Positions 45,439-54,620 of a stretch of DNA of 64,000 bases are shown here, one piece after another (position 1 is the first letter of the stretch; every line of letters begins with the position of its first letter). Where the stretch lies: contig NZ_CP049742.1 of assembly GCF_015482585.1 (NCBI RefSeq), forward strand, positions 1,074,501-1,138,500, written 5' to 3'. Source of the stretch: Mangrovibacillus cuniculi (lineage in GTDB: Bacteria > Bacillota > Bacilli > Bacillales > R1DC41). The notes under the pieces were generated by a model, which saw only the letters and a list, made by a program, of their open reading frames with translations, was not told where the DNA came from and made no database searches. The translations under genes and the position numbers were made by a program.

Positions 45439-47883
45439 ATGTCATTGTTTGAAAGGTATCAAGATTTACCATTAGAAGATGTTGTAGGTGATCGTTTTGG
45501 TCGCTACAGTAAATATATTATTCAAGATCGCGCACTACCAGATGCACGAGATGGATTAAAACCAGTTCAACGACGTATTCTTTTTGCCATGCATATGGAT
45601 GGAAATACGTTCGAAAGAAATTTCCGAAAATCAGCTAAAACTGTTGGGAACGTAATTGGTAACTATCACCCTCACGGTGACACGTCTGTTTACGATGCAA
45701 TGGTACGTATGAGTCAAGATTGGAAAGTTAGAAATTTATTAATTCAAATGCACGGAAACAACGGAAGTATTGACGGAGATCCACCTGCCGCAATGCGTTA
45801 TACAGAAGCGAGGCTATCAGCGATTTCTTCTGAATTATTGAGAGATATCGAAAAAGAAACAGTAGAATTCATTCCTAACTTTGATGATACTGCAGAAGAG
45901 CCGACTGTTCTGCCAGCTCGTTTTCCAAATCTTTTAGTTAATGGTTCTACAGGTATTTCTGCTGGATATGCAACAGAAATACCACCTCATTCTCTAGAAG
46001 AAATCATCGATGGTACGATTCTTAGAATTGATCGTCCAGATTGCTCTGTGGACGATTTAATGACTATCATTAAAGGTCCTGACTTCCCAACAGGCGGTAT
46101 TATTCAAGGGGTAGATGGAATAAAGAAAGCTTATGAATCTGGAAAAGGAAAAATGATGATTCGCGGGAAAGCCGTAATTGAGGATCTTCGCGGCGGTAGA
46201 CAACAAATTGTTATTACAGAAATTCCATTTGAGATTAATAAAGCTAATTTAGTGAAAAAAATGGACGAGCTTCGTTTAGACCGTAAAGTAGAAGGAATTT
46301 CCGAAATTAGAGATGAAACGGATCGTACAGGACTTCGAGTAGTTGTAGAGCTTAAGAAAGAAGCAGATGCACAAGGAGTTCTAAATTTCCTATATAAGAA
46401 TACAGATTTACAAATTACATACAACTTTAATATGGTTGCCATTCATCATAGACGACCTAAGTTAATGGGATTAAGAGAGCTTCTAGATGCATATATCGAG
46501 CATCAAAAAGAAGTGATTTCTAAAAGATCTCAATTCGACTTACGAAAAGCGAAAGAGCGTCAACACATCGTTGCGGGATTAATGAAAGCTCTGTCAATTT
46601 TAGATGAAGTTATTTCGACAATCAGAGCATCTAAAGATAAACGTGATGCAAAGGATAATCTAATCTCTAAATATCAGTTTACAGAAGTGCAGGCTGAAGC
46701 GATTGTCTCCTTACAGTTATATCGATTAACGAATACAGACATAACAGCACTTCAGCAAGAGGCTGATGAACTGGATCAAAAGATTAAAGAGCTGACAGAG
46801 ATCCTAAATAGTGAATCGAAACTTACGGGTGTAATAAAAAAGCAATTAAGAGAAGTGAAAAAGCAATATGCTGATGGCAGACGAACTTTGATTGAAGAAA
46901 AGATTGAAGAGTTAAAGATTAATTTGGAAGTGTTAGTAGCGAGTGAAGACGTTATGTTAACTGTAACGCAGGATGGTTACTTAAAACGAACTAGTTTACG
47001 TTCTTATTCCGCTTCAGGTGGACAAGACCTGGCGATGAAAGAAACGGATCGTTGTATCTTTGCAAAAGAGGTTAACACGACCGAATCTATGCTTGCTTTC
47101 ACAAACAAAGGAAATTACATATTCCTACCGATTCATGAAATACCAGATATCAGGTGGAAAGATATGGGTCAGCACATTGGAACCATTGTGCCAATCGATA
47201 AAGATGAACAAGTTATTCATGTGGAACATGTCAGCAACTTTGATACAGGGCAATACATTCTATTTGTCACGAAAAATGGGATGATCAAGAAATCTGAGTT
47301 AAGTCTTTATAAAGCTCAACGTTATTCCAAGCCTCTTGTTGCTTTAAATGTAAAGTCTGGTGATGAATTAATATCTGTTATGCTGGCAACTGACGCTGAT
47401 GATGTGTTCTTATCAACCGCAACCGGTTATGGCCTATGGTTTAGTGTAGAAGAAGTGTCGTTAGTAGGTGCAAGAGCAGCAGGTGTAAAAGGTATTAACT
47501 TAAAAGAGGATGATAAGGTCATAGGAGCTGGCTTAATCAGAGCCAACACTTCTCCAAATATCATTGTTACAACACAGCGTGGAGCAATGAAAAAAATGAA
47601 ATTAAATGAGTTTGAGAAATCAAGCAGAGCTAAACGTGGTTCTGTCATGTTAAGAGAATTAAAAAACAACCCGCATCGATTAGTAAGTTTAGTTGTGACA
47701 GAGGAGGATGTACTAGTGCATCTCGTTACAACCAAAGGGTATGTAGAGGAAGTATCTACTGGTGATTTACGTTTCGGAGAGAGGTATTCAAATGGATCGT
47801 TCTATGTAGATGATACGGACCAAGGAACGGTAATTACTATGTACCCAATAGTCTCTACGGCAATCAAGCCAGAGACGAAATAA
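45439..47883 (+). CDS. parC: ParC, topoisomerase IV subunit A
   Basis: DNA cleavage and religation subunit of topoisomerase IV, 814 residues. The winged-helix domain holds HPHGDTSVYDAMVRM (quinolone-resistance region) and the catalytic Tyr in AMRYTEARLS. The coiled-coil tower and a C-terminal beta-pinwheel (about 495-800; repeated blades such as QDGYLKRTSL, KNGMIKKSEL, TQRGAMKKMKL) follow. AAGGAGGACTAATCT precedes ATG 45439, directly after the parE stop. A terminator follows within 2 bp. Confidence 0.97.
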   Translation: MSLFERYQDLPLEDVVGDRFGRYSKYIIQDRALPDARDGLKPVQRRILFAMHMDGNTFERNFRKSAKTVGNVIGNYHPHGDTSVYDAMVRMSQDWKVRNLLIQMHGNNGSIDGDPPAAMRYTEARLSAISSELLRDIEKETVEFIPNFDDTAEEPTVLPARFPNLLVNGSTGISAGYATEIPPHSLEEIIDGTILRIDRPDCSVDDLMTIIKGPDFPTGGIIQGVDGIKKAYESGKGKMMIRGKAVIEDLRGGRQQIVITEIPFEINKANLVKKMDELRLDRKVEGISEIRDETDRTGLRVVVELKKEADAQGVLNFLYKNTDLQITYNFNMVAIHHRRPKLMGLRELLDAYIEHQKEVISKRSQFDLRKAKERQHIVAGLMKALSILDEVISTIRASKDKRDAKDNLISKYQFTEVQAEAIVSLQLYRLTNTDITALQQEADELDQKIKELTEILNSESKLTGVIKKQLREVKKQYADGRRTLIEEKIEELKINLEVLVASEDVMLTVTQDGYLKRTSLRSYSASGGQDLAMKETDRCIFAKEVNTTESMLAFTNKGNYIFLPIHEIPDIRWKDMGQHIGTIVPIDKDEQVIHVEHVSNFDTGQYILFVTKNGMIKKSELSLYKAQRYSKPLVALNVKSGDELISVMLATDADDVFLSTATGYGLWFSVEEVSLVGARAAGVKGINLKEDDKVIGAGLIRANTSPNIIVTTQRGAMKKMKLNEFEKSSRAKRGSVMLRELKNNPHRLVSLVVTEEDVLVHLVTTKGYVEEVSTGDLRFGERYSNGSFYVDDTDQGTVITMYPIVSTAIKPETK

Positions 47884-47884
47884 G

Positions 47885-47917
47885 AAAAGAGGAGACGGAG
47901 ACGTTTCCTCTTTTTTT
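47885..47917 (+). terminator. Terminator of parEC
   Basis: AAAAGAGGAGACG pairs with CGTTTCCTCTTTT (one wobble) around GAGA, followed by a T-run. A structured repeat begins directly after it. Confidence 0.88.
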
Positions 47918-47983
47918 GTTTCGTGATTAGTAACAACTCATCGTTAACCACGTGATGTGGCTTGTTCTTAGATGAGTCTCCTT
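47918..47983 (+). repeat. Structured repeat, copy A (66 bp)
   Basis: 61 of 66 bases match copy B. The inner stem is CCAC/GTGG around GTGAT, with an outer stem ACTCAT/ATGAGT. It begins immediately after the parC terminator T-run. The other copies are at 55267, 59400 and 59597. Confidence 0.8.
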
Positions 47984-48059
47984 TATTTAAAGAGACTGAA
48001 GTAGTACCAAATGGCAATAGTAATAATTGAGTGGTATGAAAAAACGTATGTTCTATACA

Positions 48060-48076
48060 TGTCAGAAAACATAACA
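48060..48076 (+). promoter_or_regulatory. GlnR/TnrA box before alsT
   Basis: TGTCAGAAAACATAACA is an exact TGTNA-N7-TNACA. It is 76 bp before the alsT start. A possible promoter (TTGTAC, 17 bp, TAAAGT at 48117-48122) lies downstream, placing the box about 60 bp before the start point. Confidence 0.68.
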
Positions 48077-48151
48077 CAGGAAATAAAAAACTATTGTACA
48101 ATCATTTTATATTTGGTAAAGTAAGTGTTGCTTTGAAAAAGGAGGATTTAT

Positions 48152-49597
48152 ATGTTTTTTAGCTCTATAACATTTGCAGAAAGAATAAATAACTTTGTGA
48201 ATGTTGCCAATGATCAATTATGGGGTTGGGTCCTAATTTATGTATTAATAGGTGCGGGCCTTTACTTTACCATTAGCACTAAATTTGTACAATTTAGGTA
48301 CATAAAAGAGATGTTTGGTCTTTTAACTGAAAAAGAAACATTATCAACAGAAGGAAAGAAAACAATTTCTTCTTTCCAAGCATTCACTATTTCCGCCGCA
48401 TCTCGCGTTGGAACAGGTAATCTTGCAGGAGTAGCAACTGCTATCGCGGGTGGTGGCCCTGGAGCTGTTTTTTGGATGTGGATCATTGCTTTAATCGGTA
48501 GTGCTTCGGCATTTATTGAAAGTACACTAGCTCAAATCTACAAAGTAAAAGATGACAGTGGAGCATTCCGAGGTGGACCTGCCTACTACATGGAAAAAGG
48601 GTTAAATAAGAGATGGTTAGGAATTATTTTTGCCGTTATCATCATGATCTGCTTTGGTTTAATTTTTAACTCCATCCAATCAAATACGATTGCACTTGCC
48701 ATGGAAGAAGCAGCTGGAGTACAACCTGAATTAGTTGGTATCGTTCTAGCTGTTATTACAGGTATTGTTATCTTTGGTGGAATTCACCGCATTGCTATTC
48801 TTTCTCAAGCGATTGTTCCGGTAATGGCCATCATTTACATTCTTGTAGCAATCTTTGTCCTTTTGACAAACATCACACAAATCCCAGCAATGATCTCACT
48901 AATTGTAGAGTCCGCTTTTGGATTAAGAGAAGTTGTTAGTGGAGGAATGGGTGCTGCAATTATGTTTGGGATTAAGCGTGGTCTTTTCTCTAATGAAGCT
49001 GGTATGGGTTCTGCACCAAACGCAGCAGCAACCGCGACTGTATCTCACCCTGCTAAACAAGGTTTCATTCAGTCATTAGGTGTATTCTTTGATACAATTC
49101 TAATTTGTTCTGCCACTGCGTTTATCATTATTCTGTCAGGTGTTTATACGAATCCAGAGTTAGACGGAATTCAACTAACTCAAAATGCATTAGGTGAGTT
49201 TGTCGGAGCTGTTGGTGCACCGTTCTTAGCAGTATTAATTTTCTTATTCGCTTTTAGTTCTATCGTTGGTAACTACTATTATGGAGAAACAAATTTAGAG
49301 TTTATCCGTAATAACAAAGTAGCACTAACACTCTATCGTTTAGCAGTAATTGGAATGGTATATTACGGTACAACTCAACCATTACAATCAGTATGGAACA
49401 TGGGAGATCTATTTATGGCAATCATGGCACTAATTAATATCCTAGCTATTGTGTTATTAGGACGAATTGCTATCGCTGCTCTAAAGGATTACACAAATCA
49501 ACGAAAACAAGGCAAAAACCCTGTGTTTTACGCTGATTCTATTCCTAACTTACCGAATGTAGAGGCGTGGGAAAAGAAGCCAACGTCACAAAAGTAA
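48152..49597 (+). CDS. alsT: AlsT, sodium:amino acid symporter (AGCS family)
   Basis: A secondary transporter of 481 residues with about ten membrane helices. AGCS signatures: SSFQAFTISAASRVGTGNLAGVA (about 71-93) and FSNEAGMGSAPNAAA (about 281-295). In B. subtilis AlsT follows parC and imports glutamine and its toxic analogues. AAAGGAGGA precedes ATG 48152. A GlnR/TnrA box upstream links it to nitrogen control. A terminator follows. Confidence 0.9.
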   Translation: MFFSSITFAERINNFVNVANDQLWGWVLIYVLIGAGLYFTISTKFVQFRYIKEMFGLLTEKETLSTEGKKTISSFQAFTISAASRVGTGNLAGVATAIAGGGPGAVFWMWIIALIGSASAFIESTLAQIYKVKDDSGAFRGGPAYYMEKGLNKRWLGIIFAVIIMICFGLIFNSIQSNTIALAMEEAAGVQPELVGIVLAVITGIVIFGGIHRIAILSQAIVPVMAIIYILVAIFVLLTNITQIPAMISLIVESAFGLREVVSGGMGAAIMFGIKRGLFSNEAGMGSAPNAAATATVSHPAKQGFIQSLGVFFDTILICSATAFIIILSGVYTNPELDGIQLTQNALGEFVGAVGAPFLAVLIFLFAFSSIVGNYYYGETNLEFIRNNKVALTLYRLAVIGMVYYGTTQPLQSVWNMGDLFMAIMALINILAIVLLGRIAIAALKDYTNQRKQGKNPVFYADSIPNLPNVEAWEKKPTSQK

Positions 49598-49611
49598 GTA
49601 TACTCATTTAA

Positions 49612-49643
49612 GGCACCCAAACTTGATTTGGGTGTTTTTTTTG
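49612..49643 (+). terminator. Terminator of alsT
   Basis: GCACCCAAA (with one extra base) pairs with TTTGGGTG around CTTGA, followed by a T-run. Confidence 0.87.
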
Positions 49644-49708
49644 GTTATTTCGCACATAATTTTCCTTTCTTTAGAGAAAAATAAGGAAAATTAGAGGAGG
49701 ATTCAACC

Positions 49709-50506
49709 ATGACAGGAAAAAAAGAACTAATGCTAGCGTTCGGCGCATTCTTTTTTATGAGCTTACATGCTTTAGCTGGATCTGTGGTATCAGAGCAAGA
49801 AGTAGTAGAATCCGAAACAGGTGAAAAAACATTAAAACCACTGTTAATTCAACAAAAATCCATTGATGTAACTGGTGATAAAAAGAAAGATCAAATAGAT
49901 TTATATGGAACTCCTTTTGAAGAAAAATCACCATTTTTTACAAGCGTAGAAGCAACCATAACAATGCCTGAATCATCAACGAAAAAAATACAATATGAGG
50001 ATGGATACGAGCCAAAAATTGTATTTGAAGACTTAAATCATGATGGGGTAAAAGATTTATTTTATTTTAGCGCAACAGGCGGTAGTGGCGGGTTTTACAA
50101 TTATCAATTGGATACGCTTAAGGGTGGAGAGGTAAGGAATATCCCTCTTCCAGATTCACCAATTATTGAAGGGCGATTTCTAGATCACTACCAGGCATCT
50201 ATTAAAATACCTGGATTGGAAACCATAACTGTGGACTTATCTTCGAGGAAAGAAGATTACAATCGCTTAGGGTTATATCAAGACGGTAAATTAAACGAAC
50301 CGACAGAATTAATGGTAAACCCCACATCTTTTTATCAGATTGTAAAGATCAAAGGCTATAGAGGAAAAGGGCTAAAGGGTTATCAATCCATCAACGGTGC
50401 ATATCAAGCTGATAACATTGGTACGGTAGAAACGATGTATTATTACGATCAAGGAAAGTGGAACGTGATAACATCTAGTTGGGTCCCGGCTCCGTCCGTT
50501 AAATAA
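49709..50506 (+). CDS. Exported protein with an FG-GAP-like segment, unknown
   Basis: A 265-residue exported protein. A hydrophobic N terminus (LMLAFGAFFFMSLHALAG) reads as a signal peptide. The mature part is beta-rich. FEDLNHDGVKDLFYFSATGG (about 110-129) looks like an FG-GAP or calcium-binding D-x-N-x-D-G repeat, and VTGDKKKDQIDLYG (about 53-66) may be another. AGAGGAGGATT precedes ATG 49709. No family is recognised with confidence. Confidence 0.75.
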   Translation: MTGKKELMLAFGAFFFMSLHALAGSVVSEQEVVESETGEKTLKPLLIQQKSIDVTGDKKKDQIDLYGTPFEEKSPFFTSVEATITMPESSTKKIQYEDGYEPKIVFEDLNHDGVKDLFYFSATGGSGGFYNYQLDTLKGGEVRNIPLPDSPIIEGRFLDHYQASIKIPGLETITVDLSSRKEDYNRLGLYQDGKLNEPTELMVNPTSFYQIVKIKGYRGKGLKGYQSINGAYQADNIGTVETMYYYDQGKWNVITSSWVPAPSVK

Positions 50507-50511
50507 AGAGG

Positions 50512-50571
50512 TATGAATATAAATAAAGGCAAATTTGACTACCATCAAATTTGCCTTTATTTATATTCATA
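50512..50571 (+). terminator. Long AT-rich hairpin, probable terminator
   Basis: A perfect 27-bp inverted repeat (50512-50538 with 50545-50571) around a 6-nt loop, 5 bp after the previous stop. There is no clean T-run, so it may protect the transcript end. Confidence 0.7.
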
Positions 50572-50661
50572 TAGATCGCTTGATAAGTCTTTGTAAAGTG
50601 CACAGAACTAGGCGTTTGACATATAGTATACAAAGACAAAATCATAAGGAGTGATTATAGT

Positions 50662-51111
50662 ATGTTTACTCCAGAAAAATTGACCACGACATTATTACCA
50701 CCGACAACCGTCTTTGGACCCTTAGATAATCGTACGTACACGTTAACACATTCGGATGAAACAGGGGATTTGTTTTTATATATAGGGTGCAAAGTATACA
50801 ACAATGTAATTGACCAAGATAAACGTGATGAAGTAGTGGGGAAGTGGGACCGGCAACTAGGTCTGTATCAACTAAATATATATGTATATATAACTAATGG
50901 AGAGTTTACTTTTGAGGAAAGTCGTATTCGTTACGAGATATTTCAGAAGGAACTTTCACTAGCACTTAGGGCAATGATGTACGGTGATTATTCATTTTTT
51001 GTACATTGCCCTTGGTTGTTGGATGCTCCAATTGTTACCCATTTTCAATCGTCTATACCAGTGTTCCAGCAAACCAATATGATGGGAAGGGTTAGAGATT
51101 ATTTAGTTTGA
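50662..51111 (+). CDS. Staygreen-family protein
   Basis: A 149-residue protein related to the staygreen (SGR) domain known from plant chlorophyll breakdown. Matching segments are PEKLTTTLLPPTTVFGPL, YTLTHSDETGDLFLYIG, RYEIFQKELSLALRAM and GDYSFFVHCPWLLDAPI. Bacillus homologues occur without chlorophyll, so the bacterial role is unknown; removal of a metal from a tetrapyrrole is a possibility only by analogy. AAGGAGTGATT precedes ATG 50662. It overlaps the converging gene by 13 bp. Confidence 0.82.
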   Translation: MFTPEKLTTTLLPPTTVFGPLDNRTYTLTHSDETGDLFLYIGCKVYNNVIDQDKRDEVVGKWDRQLGLYQLNIYVYITNGEFTFEESRIRYEIFQKELSLALRAMMYGDYSFFVHCPWLLDAPIVTHFQSSIPVFQQTNMMGRVRDYLV

Positions 51112-51599
51112 GTACTTTTTTTAGAAGAATCAATAAAATACCAATGATACCCATACATGATGATGGATTTTAATAAAAAGAGAAACATCATTCCTGCTCT
51201 AGACAAACGAACAAATTTAGCAATTCCAAGTTTTCTCATTATATAATAAAATGGATAAGAAAATAGCGCATTCAAAACGAGATTAGCACCTAGATACAAC
51301 CAAAATCTTCCGTAAAACCATTTTAAAACAACCAATGAGCCAATAAAGAATATTCCCCAAATTAAAGGTGATTCAGATCTATTAAATGGACGAATGACAG
51401 GTTTGATTTTCCACCAATTTCTTTTTTCCGCAATCTCGGATTCGATACGTATGAGATGAGCCATAAAGATAGCTGCTGGACCATACGTTTTAAATGTATT
51501 TTTCCCGATAAACGGAAGTAATAACCACGGTAAACATAGTAATGCATATAAAATGTATCGAGCATCGCGCTTAGAAACATGTTTTAATTTATAGGACAT
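51099..51599 (-). CDS. Integral membrane protein, unknown
   Basis: A 166-residue protein with about four membrane segments (ARYILYALLCLPWLLLPFIG, GIFFIGSLVVLKWFYG, LYLGANLVLNALFSYPFYYI, MMFLFLLKSIIMYGYHWY) and a basic loop (EKRNWWKIKPVIRPFNRSE). AGGTGTCCGAA precedes ATG 51599. It converges with the staygreen gene. No family recognised. Confidence 0.75.
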   Translation of the reverse strand: MSYKLKHVSKRDARYILYALLCLPWLLLPFIGKNTFKTYGPAAIFMAHLIRIESEIAEKRNWWKIKPVIRPFNRSESPLIWGIFFIGSLVVLKWFYGRFWLYLGANLVLNALFSYPFYYIMRKLGIAKFVRLSRAGMMFLFLLKSIIMYGYHWYFIDSSKKSTQTK

Positions 51600-51625
51600 T
51601 TCGGACACCTCGATGTAATTTACTT

Positions 51626-51763
<138 letters not shown>

Positions 51764-51866
51764 TTTTAATTTTTTTAGTAAAGTCACCAAGTTTACCTAC
51801 CTCCTCATATCTTTGCTTGCTCTGGTTAAGCTACTTTATATATTAGTTAATCAAGGTGGTTTTCAC

Positions 51867-52562
51867 ATGTCGATTATTCTTCATATAAGCGCTGTATTAA
51901 TTACTGGTTTCTTTGCACTTTTAATTTCTACTAAGATTCTAGGTAAGACACAGATTTCTCAATTGACTGCGTTCGACTTCATTTCTGCTATCGTCCTTGG
52001 CGAATTAGTTGGAAACGGTATATTCGATCCTGATGTAACGATTTGGAGCATTTTATATGCGATTGTCGTTTGGACTGTTTTGGTTTACGGTGTGCTTTAC
52101 ATCACCCAAAAATTTAGACATACCCGTTCATTTCTGGAAGGAAATCCATCCATCTTAATTAGAAATGGAATAATTGACAAAGAACAATTAGTCAAAAACA
52201 AATTAGATATTAACGAGCTACTACAGATGCTGCGTACAGAAAAGGATATCTTTTCTATTCGAGAAGTTGAATTTGCTATCTTAGAGCCTAATGGTAAAAT
52301 CAGTGCACTAAAAAAATATCCCTATGACACTCCTACTACAAGTGAATTCCAAATGACAGCAAAGGCAGTGTATTTACCTATTTCTCTTATTAGTGATGGA
52401 GTAGTTGATTTGGATAACTTAGAACAATCAGGTTTCACTGAATCATGGTTAATGAACCAGATTCAACAGTACGGCCTTACTAATTTTGAAGATGTGTTAT
52501 ATGGGGAATGGCGAGAAGATGATGGATTCTTTTGTTTGCCTACACAAAATAAAACCAAGTGA
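51867..52562 (+). CDS. DUF421 (YetF-type) membrane protein
   Basis: A 231-residue protein with three N-terminal membrane helices (about 5-85) and a cytoplasmic DUF421 domain. Family features are KILGKTQISQLTAFDFISAIVLGELVGN (about 24-51), the NGIIDKEQLVKNKLDINELLQMLR segment and DIFSIREVEFAILEPNGKISALKK. AAGGTGG lies 7 nt before ATG 51867; a longer frame from 51708 begins within the upstream hairpin and lacks a ribosome binding site. YetF-type proteins have been linked to the spore membrane in some Bacilli. Confidence 0.87.
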   Translation: MSIILHISAVLITGFFALLISTKILGKTQISQLTAFDFISAIVLGELVGNGIFDPDVTIWSILYAIVVWTVLVYGVLYITQKFRHTRSFLEGNPSILIRNGIIDKEQLVKNKLDINELLQMLRTEKDIFSIREVEFAILEPNGKISALKKYPYDTPTTSEFQMTAKAVYLPISLISDGVVDLDNLEQSGFTESWLMNQIQQYGLTNFEDVLYGEWREDDGFFCLPTQNKTK

Positions 52563-52582
52563 CATTGTTCACTTGGTTTGAA
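52552..52582 (+). terminator. Terminator of the DUF421 gene
   Basis: AAACCAAGTGA pairs with TCACTTGGTTT around CATTGT. It overlaps the stop codon; the T-run is short. Confidence 0.7.
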
Positions 52583-52593
52583 TAATCGGTAGA

Positions 52594-53181
52594 TTATGTT
52601 TCTAGATCTACGTGTAATGTAAATAACAAATCATATAAGGCACTGAGAATTTCTGAGAACGACATTTCTTCTTGGTAATTCGGTAGTGTCTCTAAAGAAA
52701 TATTTATATCAAATAAACCATCTTGACCGTTAAAAAGAACGCTAAGTCTCCCCTTTTCTAGAGATAACTGATCTGTTAAAAACGACTTAATTTCGTCCAT
52801 TTTTTTCTTTTGCAGCCTTAAACCGAACATTAGTTCTATATTGTTAAAAACATCATCTACTTCTATTGATAAGCTTTCCATAGCAATAACATCAAACCAC
52901 TTCGATTCTATATACACATACTCTGACTTTTTACGGTATAAAAAGCTAAAATCTTGTTGTAAAAACGTTTCATCCATCATTTTTACTGTTTCTTCTGTTT
53001 CTTTCTCCACTCTTTCAACATACGGAGATAGAATCTTTTCTGGCTTTTCTAGTACTTCTAGATTTGTTGCATTCATTTCAGAGTATTGGTTTACATAATT
53101 ATATTCTTGTTCACTAACTTGTAATGGAACGTTTTGTTGTGAATGCTGAGATAAAAATTCTTGGTAACGTTTCTTTAACAT
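52594..53181 (-). CDS. Unknown coiled-coil-containing protein
   Basis: A 195-residue acidic protein. Residues about 50-75 have a charged helical part (EKPEKILSPYVERVEKETEETVKMMDETF), and the C-terminal half is alpha/beta (LSVLFNGQDGLFDINISLETLPNYQ). No signal peptide or membrane helix. GAGG with 7-nt spacing supports ATG 53181; GTG 53193 is upstream. I do not recognise a family. Confidence 0.7.
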   Translation of the reverse strand: MLKKRYQEFLSQHSQQNVPLQVSEQEYNYVNQYSEMNATNLEVLEKPEKILSPYVERVEKETEETVKMMDETFLQQDFSFLYRKKSEYVYIESKWFDVIAMESLSIEVDDVFNNIELMFGLRLQKKKMDEIKSFLTDQLSLEKGRLSVLFNGQDGLFDINISLETLPNYQEEMSFSEILSALYDLLFTLHVDLET

Positions 53182-53301
53182 ATGGATCCTCACTTTAATT
53201 CATTTTCCTTAATGGTAGCCTTTCCTATTGTTTATTGCAAGGTTCCTTACCTATGTTTAAAGCGACATTGGCTGGGTACAGTATTAACGGAGGTGTTTTT
53301 G

Positions 53302-53937
53302 ATGAAAGTAGTTGTAGCAGGAGCTAATGGAACAACAGGTAAAATGATCGTAGAAAAATTAGTGAAAAACGGACATGAAGTCTATGCTATTGTTAGAAAA
53401 CCAGAGCAAGTAGAAACAATGGAACAATTAAAAGCTCGTCCTATTTTAGCAGACTTAACCGAGGATCTCTCCTCTTCTCTTCAGAAAAAAGATGCTGTCA
53501 TATTTGCAGCTGGTGCCGGTGGTGGAGCAAAACCTGAACAGACAACAGCAGTTGACCGTGATGCAGCAATACACCTAATGAAAGCTGCTTTAGAAAAAGG
53601 TGTAAATAGATTCGTTATGTTAAGTTCTGTAGGTACAGAACAACCTGACAAAGGGCCAGAAGGTTTACAACACTATCTTCAAATGAAACAAGAGGCGGAT
53701 GCCTTTTTATTAAATACCGAACTTGATTATACGATAGTTCGTCCAGTTACATTAACAAATGACGAAGGAACTGGACTTATTACTGTAGGTAAAACGGTAG
53801 ATTATACTTCTACGGTTACACGTGAAGATGTAGCTTCTACTATTGTAGAAAGTTTAGAAACAAGCAATACTAGTCGAAAACTATTTGAAATGACAAATGG
53901 CGACCAAAGTATAAAAGAAGCCGTTTCCAATCTATAA
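53302..53937 (+). CDS. NAD(P)-binding SDR-family protein
   Basis: An atypical short-chain dehydrogenase of 211 residues: N-terminal Rossmann motif VVVAGANGTTGKMIVEKL (GxxGxxG), IVRKPEQ, and a VIFAAGAGGGAKPEQTTAVDRDAAIHLMKAA segment. It resembles YhfK-type NAD(P)H-binding proteins. The catalytic Tyr-x-x-x-Lys of classical SDRs is not clear, and function is unknown. CGGAGGTG precedes ATG 53302; an in-frame start at 53182 would read through the promoter region. A terminator follows. Confidence 0.82.
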   Translation: MKVVVAGANGTTGKMIVEKLVKNGHEVYAIVRKPEQVETMEQLKARPILADLTEDLSSSLQKKDAVIFAAGAGGGAKPEQTTAVDRDAAIHLMKAALEKGVNRFVMLSSVGTEQPDKGPEGLQHYLQMKQEADAFLLNTELDYTIVRPVTLTNDEGTGLITVGKTVDYTSTVTREDVASTIVESLETSNTSRKLFEMTNGDQSIKEAVSNL

Positions 53938-53943
53938 AGTGCT

Positions 53944-53988
53944 AAAAATCCGCTGTGAGAACACTTGTTCTTGTGGCGGATTTTTTCT
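53944..53988 (+). terminator. Terminator of the SDR gene
   Basis: AAAATCCGC pairs with GCGGATTTT; an inner GAAC/GTTC stem extends the hairpin, followed by TTTTC. Confidence 0.88.
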
Positions 53989-54089
53989 ATATAAGGGTAC
54001 TTCACCTACTACGGTCTTAAATTTTCCTACCTATTTCATCATCAATATCTGATATACTACTATTTATGAAACAGTGAAGGAGCATTTAA

Positions 54090-54389
54090 ATGAGTGACCG
54101 ACAAATTCAAGACAAAATTATTGAACAATATAAAAAAGATGAACACATGATGGTCTTAGTTTTTGCGCAATGGTGCGTGAATAATGACTTAGATCCTCAT
54201 ACGGTCTACTTAGAAGCATATCCAGATCAAGCGAAAAACCCAATTTTACAGCAAATGACCGACTTAACAGTTCCTAAAGAAGAAGCTGGTGAGATATCTT
54301 TCACAACGTTAATGGGGGTACTTTCTCTTTTTGGAAATGAAGAATTGGCGCATATAGTTTCTATTAAACAAGAAAATCTGAAAAAGTAA
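54090..54389 (+). CDS. Small acidic protein, unknown
   Basis: A 99-residue, mostly helical acidic protein (SDRQIQDKIIEQYKKDE; MVLVFAQWCVNNDLDPHTVYLEAYP; SFTTLMGVLSLFGNEELA). No signal peptide. GAAGGAGCATTT precedes ATG 54090. I do not recognise a family. It lies alone between the SDR gene and the leader of the cell-wall hydrolase gene. Confidence 0.72.
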   Translation: MSDRQIQDKIIEQYKKDEHMMVLVFAQWCVNNDLDPHTVYLEAYPDQAKNPILQQMTDLTVPKEEAGEISFTTLMGVLSLFGNEELAHIVSIKQENLKK

Positions 54390-54497
54390 CCCGTTTATTG
54401 ATCTACCCGTAACATTGTCATCGCTTTGTTACGTTATGTTATATTCACTCCTAATAATGAAAGTCCAGGAATTTATTAGGTTTTATGAGGGAATTGG

Positions 54498-54503
54498 TAT
54501 AAT
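54498..54503 (+). promoter_or_regulatory. Extended -10 promoter of the cell-wall hydrolase gene
   Basis: TATAAT preceded by TG one base upstream (TGGTATAAT). A transcript from about 54510 would have a leader of about 135 nt. Confidence 0.6.
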
Positions 54504-54522
54504 TTACTTTTCCTCTCTTCAG

Positions 54523-54620
54523 TGCTGTCATGACAGTTACTCTAGCAGTTAGGTAAATAATGGGGCGTGTTTTTGCGTGTCAGAAAGTATTACATCTGCT
54601 AGAGTTTTACCTAGACGAAA
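54523..54620 (+). promoter_or_regulatory. Candidate structured leader RNA of the cell-wall hydrolase gene
   Basis: Segments X (ACTCTAGCAG, 54539-54548) and Y (TAGGTAAA, 54550-54557) are exactly complementary to X' (54596-54605) and Y' (54606-54613), in order X-Y-X'-Y'. The stems are interleaved, so they form a pseudoknot or are alternatives. GCTGT (54523-54527) may close with ACAGC. It matches no riboswitch class I know. Confidence 0.5.

Noticed and set aside
53959..53970. GAACACTTGTTC, a perfect LexA core
   Set aside because: It is the inner stem of the terminator after the SDR gene and no gene starts close enough to be controlled by it.
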